This document shows, in pieces, positions 34,774 through 45,159 of a stretch of DNA of 64,000 nucleotides. Numbering within the stretch: position 1 is the stretch's first letter; each line of letters begins with the position of its first letter. A model generated the notes under the pieces. That model had not been told where the DNA came from. It did not search any database and worked only from the letters and a program-made list of their open reading frames with translations. The translations under genes were made by a program, and so were the position numbers. This stretch comes from Teichococcus rhizosphaerae. Lineage in GTDB: Bacteria; Pseudomonadota; Alphaproteobacteria; Acetobacterales; Acetobacteraceae. The stretch is taken from contig NZ_PDNU01000003.1 of the NCBI RefSeq assembly GCF_002631185.1, positions 1 through 64,000 on the forward strand, given 5' to 3'.

Positions 34774-36434
34774 GCGCGGATGTCCTGATCACCGGCGGCC
34801 GCATCTTCCGCGGCCTCGCGAACGGCTTCGCCGAGGCGCTGGCCATCAAGGGCGGGCGCGTGCTGGCGGTGGGCGCGGCGGACGAGGTGGAGGCGCATGC
34901 CGGCGCCGCCACGCGCCGCATCGACCTCGGCGGCCGCGTCGCCACGCCCGCGCTGAACGAAGCGCACATGCACCTGCTGCCCTATGGGCTCGGCCTCAGC
35001 CAGGTGAACCTGCGCGCCGAGGACGAGGTGCGCACGCTGGACGAGGTGCTGAAGCGCGTCGCCACCGCCGCGCGCGACACGCCCAAGGGCGGCTGGATCC
35101 TGGGCCGCGGCTACGACCATGGCGAGCTGGATGTCGGCCGCCACCCACTGGCCGAGGAGCTGGACCGCGTGGCGCCGGACCATCCGGTGTTCCTGACGCG
35201 CACCTGCGGCCATGTGGCCGTGGCCAACAGCATGGCGATGAAGCTCGCCGGCGTCGGCCACAACACGCCGAACCCCGAGGGCGGCGCCATCGAGCGCAAG
35301 GGCGGCCGCCTGACCGGCCTCTTCGCCGAGCGGGCGATGCGGCTGGTGCGCGACGTCATGCCGCCGCCTTCCGAAGCGGAGATGGTGGGCGCCATCGAGA
35401 AGGCGGGGCAGAACCTCGCCGCGCTGGGCTTCGCCTCGGCGAGCGACATGAATGTCGGCATGACGGCCGGCATCGCCGAGATCGCCGCCTACCGGCGCGC
35501 GAGCGCCGAGGGGCGGCTCGGGCAGCGCATGTGGCAGGTGCTGGCGGGCAACCCGGAGGGCATCGCCAGGCAGGCCTGGGAGGAGGGGCTGCGCCCCAAC
35601 GTCTCGGCCGGCGCCACGGCCGACGAGATGCTGGCCTGGGGCGCGGTGAAGGTGTTCGGCGACGGCTCGGCCGGCGGCCTGACGGCGGCCTTCTTCGACC
35701 CCTACCTGGAAAGCGCCGGCGGCGGCACCGGCATCTTCTGCTTCCCCGATGCCGCGATGCAGGAGATGCTCGGCCACTATCACCGGCAGGGCTGGCAGCT
35801 CGACATCCACGCCATCGGCGACGCCGCCATCGAGCAGGTGCTGGTGGCCATGGAGATGGCGGACAGCGCGGAAGCGCCGCTTGCCGGCCGCCGCCACCGC
35901 ATCGAGCATTGCGGCTTCCTCAACGCGGCGCAGCGGCGGCGCATGCTGGCGCACGGCATCCTGCCGGTGCCGCAGCCGGTGTTCATGTACGAGTTCGGCG
36001 ACCTCTACGTCCGCAACCTCGGGCGCGAGCGCGCCGAGGTGGCCTACCCGATGCGCACCTGGCTGGAGGAGGGGCACCACCCGGCCGCCTCGTCCGACAG
36101 CCCGGTCTGCACCGTCGATCCATTCATCAACCTGTTCACCATGGTCACCCGCCAGACCTCCAAGGGCACCGTGCTGGGCGAAGGCGAGACGCTGACGCCC
36201 GAGCAGGCGCTGCACTGCTACACCTGGTGCGGCGCGCACAGCCAGTTCGCCGAAGGCGAGCGCGGCACGCTGGAGCCGGGCATGCAGGCCGACATCGCCA
36301 TCTTCTCGCGCGACCTCCTGGCCTGCGCGCCGGAGGAGATCCTCACCACCCAGGCCGATCTCACCTTCCGTGGCGGGCGCGTCATCTTCGACCGCCACGG
36401 CGAAGCCGCCGCATTGGCCGGAGCCGCGAACTAG
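34770..36434 (+). CDS. amidohydrolase, YtcJ-like (AmdX/AepA group)
   Basis: A 554-residue metal-dependent hydrolase of the amidohydrolase superfamily, subgroup with YtcJ/AepA, acting on C-N bonds. Metal-binding and active-site motifs are EAHMHL (HxH) near residue 64, DIHAIGDAAIEQ near 347, RIEHCGF near 379 and ASSDSPV near 443. It has no signal peptide. ATG 34770 overlaps the aldolase stop by four bases, and a permease gene starts four bases after its own stop, so it is embedded in the ABC-transporter operon. A second, unrelated amidohydrolase follows at 40013. Confidence 0.9.
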   Translation: MSADVLITGGRIFRGLANGFAEALAIKGGRVLAVGAADEVEAHAGAATRRIDLGGRVATPALNEAHMHLLPYGLGLSQVNLRAEDEVRTLDEVLKRVATAARDTPKGGWILGRGYDHGELDVGRHPLAEELDRVAPDHPVFLTRTCGHVAVANSMAMKLAGVGHNTPNPEGGAIERKGGRLTGLFAERAMRLVRDVMPPPSEAEMVGAIEKAGQNLAALGFASASDMNVGMTAGIAEIAAYRRASAEGRLGQRMWQVLAGNPEGIARQAWEEGLRPNVSAGATADEMLAWGAVKVFGDGSAGGLTAAFFDPYLESAGGGTGIFCFPDAAMQEMLGHYHRQGWQLDIHAIGDAAIEQVLVAMEMADSAEAPLAGRRHRIEHCGFLNAAQRRRMLAHGILPVPQPVFMYEFGDLYVRNLGRERAEVAYPMRTWLEEGHHPAASSDSPVCTVDPFINLFTMVTRQTSKGTVLGEGETLTPEQALHCYTWCGAHSQFAEGERGTLEPGMQADIAIFSRDLLACAPEEILTTQADLTFRGGRVIFDRHGEAAALAGAAN

Positions 36435-36438
36435 AACC

Positions 36439-37380
36439 ATGCTGCGTCATGTCTTCCAGCGCCTGCTGATGACGGTGCCCGTGATGTTCGGGGTGCTGCT
36501 CATCGGCTTCCTGCTGATGCAGGTGGTGCCGACCGACCCCGCCATCGTCCGCGCCGGCCCCACAGCCTCCGCCGAGCTGGTCCAGGAGATCCGGCGCGAG
36601 CTGGGCCTCGACCAGCCGCTCTACGTGCAGTTCGGCATCTATCTGTGGCGCCTGCTGCAGGGCGACCTCGGCGTCTCCATCATCAACAACGTGGCCGTCA
36701 CGCAGGAGCTGGGCGGCACCATCGGCCCGACCCTGGAGCTGATGTTCGCCTCGCTGTTCTGGTCGATCCCGATCGGCATCGCCCTCGGCACCATCGCCGC
36801 CTATTGGCGCGGCTCGGTGCTGGACCGCTTCGTCACCGCGCTCTCGGTGGCGGGCGGCTCGGTGCCGGTGTTCTTCCTGGGCCTGATGCTGATCTGGGTG
36901 GTCGGCTTCCAGTGGCAGTGGCTGCCCTTCACCGGGCGCGGCGGGCCGCTCTGGACGGTGGAGGGCTGGCAGTCCATCGCGCTGCCGGCGCTGACGCTCG
37001 GCGGCGTGTTCATCGCCCCCGTGGCGCGCATGACGCGCACCGCCGTGCTGGAGGTGCTGGGCGCCGAGCATGTGCGCACCGCCCGCGCCAAGGGCCTGAC
37101 CGAGCGCGCCGTGGTGCTGCACCACGCGCTGCGCAACGCGCTCATCCCGGTGGTGACCCTGATCGGCCTGCAGATCGGCTTCCTGCTCGGCGGCGCGGTG
37201 GTGACGGAGACGGTGTTCTCCTGGCCCGGCGTCGGCCGGCTGGCGGTGGGCGCCATCCTGTCCTCCGACTTCCCGATGGCGCAGGGCACCATCATCGTGC
37301 TCTCACTGGGCTTCATTCTCGTCAATCTCGTGGTCGACGTGCTGTATGTGGCGCTCGATCCGCGCATGCGTGGAGGCTGA
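36439..37380 (+). CDS. ABC transporter permease, DppB/OppB type
   Basis: A 313-residue permease with the opening helix MLRHVFQRLLMTVPVMFGVLLIGFLLMQVVPTDPA and the RRELGLDQPLYVQFGIYLWRLLQGDLGVS loop. The helical core follows. The EAA loop TARAKGLTERAVVLHHALRNALIPV near residue 218 and AVVTETVFSWPGVGRL come after it. It lies four bases after the amidohydrolase stop and two bases before the next permease. It pairs with that permease to form the pore of the importer in this block. Confidence 0.93.
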   Translation: MLRHVFQRLLMTVPVMFGVLLIGFLLMQVVPTDPAIVRAGPTASAELVQEIRRELGLDQPLYVQFGIYLWRLLQGDLGVSIINNVAVTQELGGTIGPTLELMFASLFWSIPIGIALGTIAAYWRGSVLDRFVTALSVAGGSVPVFFLGLMLIWVVGFQWQWLPFTGRGGPLWTVEGWQSIALPALTLGGVFIAPVARMTRTAVLEVLGAEHVRTARAKGLTERAVVLHHALRNALIPVVTLIGLQIGFLLGGAVVTETVFSWPGVGRLAVGAILSSDFPMAQGTIIVLSLGFILVNLVVDVLYVALDPRMRGG

Positions 37381-37382
37381 GC

Positions 37383-38276
37383 ATGGCCGGCGCGAATTCC
37401 GTGGCGGCCAGCGCCGTCACGCCGGTCTCGCCCGTGGCGCCGCGTCGCCCGGGGCTGATGAAGCGGCTGCTGCGCGAGCCGGTGGCGGCCATCGCCTTCG
37501 TTCTCGTGGTGGCGCTGGTGCTGGCGGCGCTGCTTGCCCCGTGGCTGGCGCCGACCGACCCCTATGACAACGACCTGGCCAACGCCATGGCGGTGCCCGG
37601 CACGGAGGGCCTGCCGCTCGGCGCCGACAGCCAGGGGCGGAACATGATCACCCGCCTGCTGTTCGGGCTGCGCATCACCATGCTGATGGGCCTGGCCTCG
37701 GTGCTGCTGGGCGGCGGCGTGGGCGCGCTGGTGGGCTTCGCCGCCGCCTACTACAAGCGGATCGACGGGCTGCTGATGCGGCTGATGGACGTGCTGCTGT
37801 CCTTCCCCGCCATCCTGTTCGGCCTCGCCATCGCCGCCATCTTCGGCCCCGGCGTGCCGGCGGTGGTGCTGGCCCTCTCGGTGGCCACGGTGCCGCTGAT
37901 GGCGCGCATCGTGCGCGGCGCCGCGCTGGTCATCATGCGGCAGGACTACATCGAGGCGGCGCGCGCCACCGGCATGAACGATGCCCGGCTGATCCTGCGC
38001 CACCTGGCACCCAACTGCCTGTCGCCAATCTTCGTCTTCGCCACGCTGCGCTTCGGGCAGGTGATCCTGCTCGGCTCGGCGCTGTCCTTCCTCGGCCTCG
38101 GCGCGCAGCCGCCGGTGGCGGAGCTGGGGGCGATGGCCTCGGAAGGGCGCAACTTCCTGTTCTTCGCCCCGCACATCGCGGTCATCCCCTGCGTGCTGAT
38201 CTTCGTGGTGGTGCTGGCCTTCAACGTGCTGGGCGACGCGCTGCGCGACGCGCTGGACCCGCGCCTGCGGGTCTGA
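37383..38276 (+). CDS. ABC transporter permease, DppC/OppC type
   Basis: A 297-residue partner permease. The first helix is FVLVVALVLAALLAPWLAPTDPYDN, then LPLGADSQGRNMITRLLFGLRITMLMG. The EAA loop AARATGMNDARLILRHLAPNCLSPI near residue 196 and LGSALSFLGLGAQPPVAELG follow. GGAGG stands just before ATG 37383. Its 3' end is duplicated: the last 16 bases including TGA are repeated immediately downstream. Confidence 0.93.
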   Translation: MAGANSVAASAVTPVSPVAPRRPGLMKRLLREPVAAIAFVLVVALVLAALLAPWLAPTDPYDNDLANAMAVPGTEGLPLGADSQGRNMITRLLFGLRITMLMGLASVLLGGGVGALVGFAAAYYKRIDGLLMRLMDVLLSFPAILFGLAIAAIFGPGVPAVVLALSVATVPLMARIVRGAALVIMRQDYIEAARATGMNDARLILRHLAPNCLSPIFVFATLRFGQVILLGSALSFLGLGAQPPVAELGAMASEGRNFLFFAPHIAVIPCVLIFVVVLAFNVLGDALRDALDPRLRV

Positions 38277-38292
38277 GCGCCTGCGGGTCTGA
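38261..38292 (+). repeat. 16-bp tandem duplication spanning a stop codon
   Basis: GCGCCTGCGGGTCTGA occurs at 38261-38276 and again at 38277-38292. The first copy includes the final codons and TGA of the permease gene and the second lies in the untranslated space. This is the same arrangement as the 14-bp array at 20917. Confidence 0.9.
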
Positions 38293-38358
38293 GCGCCGGC
38301 GCGTCCGGCTTTCAAGGCGGCCTTGGCCTGCGTGCCGGGCCGGAGGCTTCGGATAACA

Positions 38359-38379
38359 GGCCCGCCGCGAGCGCGGGCC
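38359..38379 (+). promoter_or_regulatory. leader stem-loop before the receptor gene
   Basis: GGCCCGC (38359-38365) pairs with GCGGGCC (38373-38379), a 7-bp stem with a seven-base loop, ending 14 bases before ATG 38394. Such hairpins between permease and receptor genes often stabilise or attenuate the mRNA so the receptor is made in excess. Confidence 0.4.
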
Positions 38380-38393
38380 GATGGGAGAGAGTG

Positions 38394-39986
38394 ATGAAGA
38401 AGACCCTGGGGGCCGCGCTGCTGTCGCTGGCCGCGACCGTCCCGGTAGCGGATGCGCTGGCGCAGGCCGCGCCGCGCGACACGCTGGTGGTGCTGCGCGA
38501 ATACGACGCCGACCGCTACGATCCCGCCCGCTCCACCGCGCGCAGCGCCGGCGAGGTCATCTACATGATGTCCGACACGCTGGTCTCGCTCGACTTCGAC
38601 CAGAAGACCTTGAAGCCGGGCCTCGCCGAGAGCTGGACGGTGAGCGAGGACGGCAAGCTCTATACCTTCAAGCTGCGCCGGGACGTGACGTTCTGCGACG
38701 GCAAGAAGATGACGGCGGCCGACGTGGTCTACTCCATCAACCGCTGGGTGGCGCCCGAGACGCGCAGCCCCGTCAAGTGGCGCGCCGGCCCCATCAAGGA
38801 GGTCCGTGCCACCGACGACTACACGGTGGAGTACGAGCTGACCGAGCCCTTTGGCGAGCTGCTCTACCAGCTCTCCCTGTTCTTCGCCTCGATCGTGGAC
38901 AAGGACACGGTGGAGAAGCTCGGCGCCAATTTCGGCGTGCAGGGCTTCAACGGCACCGGCCCCTATTGCTGGCAGTCCTGGACGCCGCGCCAGGACCTGG
39001 TGCTGACCAAGCACCCCAACTACAACTGGGGCCCGCCGGTCTACCAGAACCGCAGCCCGCAGATCGGCAAGGTGATCTGGCGCATCATCCCCGAGGCCAA
39101 CACCCGCCTCGCCGCGCTGCAGACCGGCCAGGGCGACATCACCCAGTACATCCCGCCCTTCGCGGTGGCGCAGCTCCAGCGCGTGCCGACGGTGAAGGTC
39201 TCCACCCAGCCCAACTACTTCTGGGACTTCTTCCTGGGCTTCAAGGTGGACAAGCCGGTGGTCAGCGACCCCGTCATCCGCCAGGCCGTGAACATGGCGG
39301 TGAACCGCGACGCGCTGGTCAAGGCCGTGTTCTTCGGCGCCGCCGACCCGGCCGACGCCTATGTCAACCCCAACACCCTGGGCTATGACGCCGAGGCGGC
39401 CAAGCTGATGCCGCAGTTCGACCTGGAGGCGGCGAAGAAGCTGCTGGACGAGGCCGGCTGGAAGCCGGGCGCGGACGGCATCCGCGAAAAGGACGGGCAG
39501 CGCGCCTCCTTCAACGTCTATGGCATCCAGTCCGCCGAGTGGCGCCGCATGACGGAGGCGATGCAGGCCGACCTGCGCCGCGTCGGCATCGACCTGCGCA
39601 TCCAGCTCTGGGACGCGACGGTGGCGTGGGGCAAGCTGGCGACGCAGGAGTTCGACAGCTTCGTGATGTCCTACCCCTATATCTCGGCCACCGACGGCTT
39701 CGCGCTCTACTTCGACGGCGCCAACCGCCCCACGCCGAACCGCATGAACTGGAACGACGAGGCGACCAACAAGCTGCTCGCCACCGCCAAGACCGCGCTC
39801 TCGGCCGAGGAGCGCGCCAAGGCCATCGCCGAGGTGCAGCAGATCGCCACCCGCAACAATGTCTGGTTCCCGATCGCGCGGGAGAAGCTCTACGTCGCCG
39901 CCGCGCAGCGGGTGGAGGGCGCCCGCGCGCACGGCATCTACGGCGCTGGCCTCTACAAGGGCCTCGACCTGCGGCTGACGCGCTGA
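38394..39986 (+). CDS. ABC transporter substrate-binding protein, family 5
   Basis: Periplasmic receptor of the importer, 530 residues. The signal peptide is MKKTLGAALLSLAATVPVADALAQA. Family blocks are LKPGLAESWTVSEDGKLYTFKLRRDVTFCDGKKMTAADVVYSI near residue 80 and SDPVIRQAVNMAVNRDALVKAVFFG near 292. EFDSFVMSYPYISATDGFALYFDGANRP near 420 is also visible. GGGAGA precedes ATG 38394; an adjacent GTG at 38391 is less likely. It lies between the permeases and the second amidohydrolase and is the main receptor of the block. The ligand is probably the amidohydrolase substrate. Confidence 0.93.
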   Translation: MKKTLGAALLSLAATVPVADALAQAAPRDTLVVLREYDADRYDPARSTARSAGEVIYMMSDTLVSLDFDQKTLKPGLAESWTVSEDGKLYTFKLRRDVTFCDGKKMTAADVVYSINRWVAPETRSPVKWRAGPIKEVRATDDYTVEYELTEPFGELLYQLSLFFASIVDKDTVEKLGANFGVQGFNGTGPYCWQSWTPRQDLVLTKHPNYNWGPPVYQNRSPQIGKVIWRIIPEANTRLAALQTGQGDITQYIPPFAVAQLQRVPTVKVSTQPNYFWDFFLGFKVDKPVVSDPVIRQAVNMAVNRDALVKAVFFGAADPADAYVNPNTLGYDAEAAKLMPQFDLEAAKKLLDEAGWKPGADGIREKDGQRASFNVYGIQSAEWRRMTEAMQADLRRVGIDLRIQLWDATVAWGKLATQEFDSFVMSYPYISATDGFALYFDGANRPTPNRMNWNDEATNKLLATAKTALSAEERAKAIAEVQQIATRNNVWFPIAREKLYVAAAQRVEGARAHGIYGAGLYKGLDLRLTR

Positions 39987-40012
39987 ACCGGGCATAGGGA
40001 AGGGCAGGGACC

Positions 40013-41445
40013 ATGACCACCACCGTCATCCGCAACGCCGACCTGGTGATCGCCTGGGACGCGGCCGAGAAGCAGCACATCTATCTCACGGATGCGGAGG
40101 TGGCCTACCGGGACGGCCAGATCACCTTCGTCGGCCGCGGCTATGACGGCCCGGCCGATGAGGTGATCGACGGCAAGGGCATGATGGTCATGCCCGGCCT
40201 CGTGAACATCCACTGCCATCCCTCCTCCGAGCCGATGAACAAGGGGCTGATCGACGAGATCGGCTCCCCCGGCCTCTACAATTCCTCGCTCTACGAATAC
40301 ATGCCGATCTTCCGGGCGGATGCGGAGGCGGTGCCCTCCTGCGTCCGCGTGGCGCTCTCCGAGCTGCTGCTCTCCGGCGTCACCACGGTCGCCGACCTGT
40401 CCATGGCGCATCCCGGCTGGCTCGACCTGCTGGCCGAGAGCGGCATGCGGGTCTGCATCGCGCCGATGTTCCGCTCCGCCCGCTGGTTCACCAAGAACGG
40501 CCATGTGGTGGAGTACGAGTGGGACGAGAAGGCGGGCGAGAAGTCGATGGGCGAGGCGCTGAACCTCATCCAGCGCGCCGAGCAGCACGAATCCGGCCGC
40601 CTCTTCGGCATGGTGGTGCCGGCGCAGATCGACACCTGCTCCGAGACCCTGCTGAAGGACAGCTTCCAGGAGGCCAAGGCGCGCGGCCTGTCCTGGCAGA
40701 TCCACGCGGCGCAGAGCGTCGTCGAGTTCCACGAGATCACCCGTCGCCACGGCCTGACGCCGATCGGCTGGCTGGACGAGATGGGCCTGCTCTCCGAGCG
40801 CTCCATCATCGGCCATGGCATCTTCCTCGACGACCACCCGAGCACGCGCTGGCACACCGAGAACGACCTCGACCGCCTCGCCGCCACCGGCACCACCGTG
40901 GCGCACTGCCCGACGGTGTTCGCCCGCCGCGGCATCGCCATGCGCTCCTTCGGGCGCTACCGCAAGCGGGGCGTGAACATGGGCGTCGGCACCGACACCT
41001 ACCCGCACAACATGCTCGATGAGCTGCGCCTCGTATCCTATCTCGCCCGCACCCAGTCGGGCGATCCGCGCAGCCTGTCCTCCACCGACCTGTTCGATGC
41101 CGCCACCATCGGCGGCGCCCAGGCGCTGAACCGCGACGACATCGGCCGGCTCGCGCCCGGCTGCCGCGCCGACTTCGTGATGGTGGACGTGACGCACCCG
41201 CAGATGCGCCCCGCGCGCGACCCGATGCGCAGCCTGATCTACGCGGCCGGCGACCGCGCCATCCGCTCCGTCCACATCGACGGGCAGGTGGTGGTGAAGG
41301 ACGGCAAGGTGCTCACCATGGACTACGAAGGCGCCGCGGCGCATCTGGACGAGGCGCAGAAGCGCATCCTCGACCGCGCGCCGCAGCAGGACTGGGCGCA
41401 CCGCCCGGTCGACAAGATTTCCCCTCCCACTTTCCGATGGGCGTG

Positions 41446-41446
<1 letters not shown>
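40013..41446 (+). CDS. amidohydrolase, AtzA/TrzA/SsnA-like deaminase group
   Basis: A 477-residue cytoplasmic hydrolase or deaminase. All metal and catalytic positions of the cytosine/guanine-deaminase-like amidohydrolases are visible: [10 protein letters not shown] (HxH) near residue 63, QIHAAQS near 234, [12 protein letters not shown] near 265 and [10 protein letters not shown] near 325. AGGGA lies before ATG 40013. Its stop overlaps the start of the ATPase gene (TGATG), so it is translated together with the importer. Likely substrates are N-heterocycles or amides. It is not an obvious homologue of the YtcJ-like enzyme upstream. Confidence 0.9.
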
Positions 41447-42443
<997 letters not shown>

Positions 42444-42447
<4 letters not shown>

Positions 42448-43511
42448 GCCCCCTGCTGGAAGTCTCCGGCCTGGCCAAGCACTACCCGGTGAAGAAGGGC
42501 GTGGTGATCCAGAAGCAGGTCGGCACGGTGCGCGCCGTGGACGGCGTCTCCTTCCATGTCGACCGCGGCGAGACGCTGGCGCTGGTGGGCGAGTCCGGCT
42601 GCGGCAAGTCCACCACCGCGCGGCTGGTGCTGCGGCTGATCGAGCCCTCGGCCGGCACCATCCGCTTCGAGGGGAAGGACGTGACCAAGGTGGAAGGCGG
42701 TGCCATGCGGCTGCTCCGGCGGCGCATGCAGATCGTCTTCCAGGATCCCTATGCCAGCCTCAACCCGCGCCTGACGGTGGGCGACGCCATCGCCGAGCCG
42801 ATGGTGGTGCACGGCATCGGCAATGCCGAGAGCCGCCGGGCCAAGGTCCATGAGCTGCTGCGGCTGGTGGGCCTCGCGCCCTTCCATGCCGAGCGCTACC
42901 CGCACGAGTTCTCGGGCGGGCAGCGGCAGCGCATCGGCATCGCGCGCGCCCTGTCGGTCGAGCCGGACCTGGTGGTGTGCGACGAGCCGGTCTCGGCGCT
43001 GGACGTGTCGATCCAGGCGCAGGTGGTGAACCTGATGAAGGACCTCCAGGCGCGGCTCGGCCTGTCCTACCTGTTCATCGCGCACGACCTGGCGGTGGTG
43101 AAGCACATGGCGGACCGCATCGCCGTCATGTATCTGGGCGCTGTGATGGAGATCGGCGGCAAGAACGAGCTGTTCGCCAATCCGCGCCATCCCTATACCC
43201 GCGCCCTGCTGGCCGCCATCCCGCACCCCGACCCGGCGCGGCGCGGGCGCGTGACCCCGCTCGGCGGCGACGTGCCGAGCCCGATGGCGGTGCCGCCGGG
43301 CTGCCGCTTCCACACGCGCTGCCCCTTCGCCCAGGCGCGCTGCAAGCAGGAAGTGCCGGCGCTGCGCGAGATCGCGCCCGGCCAGAAGGTGGCCTGCCAC
43401 TTCGCGGAAACCCTGCCGGATCCGGGCCTCGACTATTCCGGCGGCCTCACCGAGGCGGCGGCGAAGCGCCTCGCCCTCTACGACGCCGCCCGCCGCAAGG
43501 CGGCTGCCTGA
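42444..43511 (+). CDS. ABC transporter ATPase, DppF/OppF type
   Basis: Second ATPase, 355 residues, with Walker [10 protein letters not shown] near residue 50 and [19 protein letters not shown] typical of OppF. The signature FSGGQRQR is near 155 and Walker [13 protein letters not shown] near 175. The C-terminal [14 protein letters not shown] motif is near 290. It ends the transport operon, with a hairpin after it. Together with the upstream ATPase it could also energise the ATPase-less importer at 15.7-19.2 kb. Confidence 0.94.
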
Positions 43512-43537
43512 AACTGACAGAAAGAAGATGGGGGTCT

Positions 43538-43555
43538 GGGGGAATTCATTCCCCC
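43538..43555. terminator. stem-loop between convergent genes
   Basis: GGGGGAAT (43538-43545) and ATTCCCCC (43548-43555) form a near-continuous palindrome, realistically a 6-bp G-C-rich stem with an ATTCAT loop. It overlaps the stop of the convergent thioesterase gene and follows the transporter operon. Confidence 0.45.
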
Positions 43556-43980
43556 GGATTCTTTGGCTTCAGCTTCTCCAGCGCCGCCCGCACGTCCTCC
43601 GGCAACGGCGTCGAGCGGCGTGTTTCCGCGTCCACCAGCACCACCACCCCCTCGCCCGTGGCCGAGCACATCTCCCCCTGGAAGATGCCCTGCCCGGTGG
43701 TGAAGGAGCTGCGCCCGATGCCGGTGATGGCGGTGCCGATGCGGATCGGCCCCAGCTCCTTCATCTCGGCGAGGTAGTCGAGGCTCATGCGGGCCAGCAC
43801 GAAATAGGTTTCCGGCCCGCGCAGCAATTGCTGCATCAGCTCCACCCGCGCCGTTTCCAGGTAGGTGCCATAGATGGCGTTGTTGACGTGCCCGAGCCGG
43901 TCCGTGTCGCCGAAGCGCACCCGCTCCTCCGTCCAGAAGGGGAAGGTGTCGGCGATCTTCAGCGCGGGATCGTTGGGCAT
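43546..43980 (-). CDS. acyl-CoA thioesterase, hotdog fold (YbgC/4-HBT type)
   Basis: A 144-residue hotdog-fold protein. The catalytic segment GDTDRLGHVNNAIYGTYLE (Asp25/Asp27, HVNN at 31-34) is diagnostic for the 4-hydroxybenzoyl-CoA thioesterase family, and GRSSFTTGQGIFQGEMCSATGEGVVVLVD is the matching central strand. GGAGG precedes ATG 43980. It is the last gene of the lpxB-containing minus-strand unit, 24 bases after lpxB. It probably hydrolyses short or medium acyl-CoA. Confidence 0.9.
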   Translation of the reverse strand: MPNDPALKIADTFPFWTEERVRFGDTDRLGHVNNAIYGTYLETARVELMQQLLRGPETYFVLARMSLDYLAEMKELGPIRIGTAITGIGRSSFTTGQGIFQGEMCSATGEGVVVLVDAETRRSTPLPEDVRAALEKLKPKNPGE

Positions 43981-44004
43981 GGCGTGGCCTCCGGTTGTGC
44001 TTGT

Positions 44005-45159
44005 TCAGCCTTCGTCGAGCATGGCGAGGACGGCATCCGCCGCGGCCTCGCTGGGCAGGCCCCGGGCCGGGCGCAGCTGGCTCATCACCCGCTCGAAGCC
44101 GGCGCGCTGGGTGGCCACGGGGCCGGGATCGGTCAGCAGCCGCTCCAGCTCGGCCGCCAGCAGCTCCGGCGTGCAGCGCTCCTGCAGGAACTCGGGGATA
44201 ACCGGCGCGTCGGCCAGCAGGTTGACGATGGACACGAAGCGCACCTTGATCAGCCGCCGGGCGATCGCGGCGCTGAGCGGGTTGACGCGGTAGCCCACCG
44301 CCATGGGCACGCCGGCCAGCGCCACCTCCAGCGAGGAGGTGCCGGACTTGACCAGCCCGGCGCCATTCTCGCGCGCGGCGGCGTAGGCGTCGTATTTCTC
44401 GGCCACGCCCCGCAGCAGGATGGGGGCGGGGTGCCAGTCGCTGGCCGCCGCGCGCACCGCCTCCTCCACCGGGCCGGCCAGCGGCACCACCGGGCGCAGA
44501 TCGGGCACGCGGCCGGCGAGGCGCTTCAGGGCCTCGCCGAAGACCGGCAGCAGCCGCCCCACCTCGCTGCGGCGGCTGCCGGGCATCACCAGCAGCACGC
44601 GCTCCTCCGGCCGCAGTCCGTAGGTTTCGCGGAAGCGCGCGGCGTCGCCCCGGTCCGCGCCGGATTCCAGGATGGAATGCCCGACGAAGCTGACCGGGAT
44701 GCCGGCCTTCTCGAAGAAGGGCGCCTCGAAGGGGAGGAGGGCCAGGATGCGGTCCACCTCGCGGGCGATGCGCTTCACCCGCCCCGGGCGCCAGGCCCAG
44801 ACCTGCGGCGCCACGTAATGCGCCACGCGGAACCCCTGTGCCTTGGCGCGCCTGGCCACGCGCAGGGTGAAGCCGGGGCTGTCGATGGTGACGATCAGCG
44901 CCGGGCGGCGCGCGGCGATGTCGGCCGCCGTCTCGTCCAGCCGGCGGGCGAGGCGGCGGAGGTTGGGCAGCACCTCCAGGAACCCCATCAGCGCCAGCTC
45001 GCGCATGGGGAAGAGGCTGCCGAAGCCCTGCTCGGCCATGCGCTCGCCGCCGACGCCGGCGAAGGCGAGGTCCGGGCGCCGGCGGCGCAGCGCGGCCATC
45101 AGCCGCGCGCCCAGCATGTCGCCCGAGGCCTCGCCGGCGACGAGGTAGAGCAGCGTCAC
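44005..45159 (-). CDS. lpxB: lipid-A-disaccharide synthase
   Basis: GT19 glycosyltransferase that joins UDP-diacylglucosamine and lipid X into the lipid A disaccharide at the inner membrane. The 384-residue protein has YLVAGEASGDMLGARLM at the start, GVGGERMAEQGF near 40, LIVTIDSPGFTLRVA near 85 and HYVAPQVWAWRPGR near 110. LLVMPGSRRSEVGRLLPVF near 185 and GLVKSGTSSLEVALAGVPMAVGYR near 275 follow. It starts with GTG 45159, which overlaps the TGA of the nitrilase gene. The usual lpxD-fabZ-lpxA neighbours are absent. Confidence 0.93.
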   Translation of the reverse strand: MTLLYLVAGEASGDMLGARLMAALRRRRPDLAFAGVGGERMAEQGFGSLFPMRELALMGFLEVLPNLRRLARRLDETAADIAARRPALIVTIDSPGFTLRVARRAKAQGFRVAHYVAPQVWAWRPGRVKRIAREVDRILALLPFEAPFFEKAGIPVSFVGHSILESGADRGDAARFRETYGLRPEERVLLVMPGSRRSEVGRLLPVFGEALKRLAGRVPDLRPVVPLAGPVEEAVRAAASDWHPAPILLRGVAEKYDAYAAARENGAGLVKSGTSSLEVALAGVPMAVGYRVNPLSAAIARRLIKVRFVSIVNLLADAPVIPEFLQERCTPELLAAELERLLTDPGPVATQRAGFERVMSQLRPARGLPSEAAADAVLAMLDEG

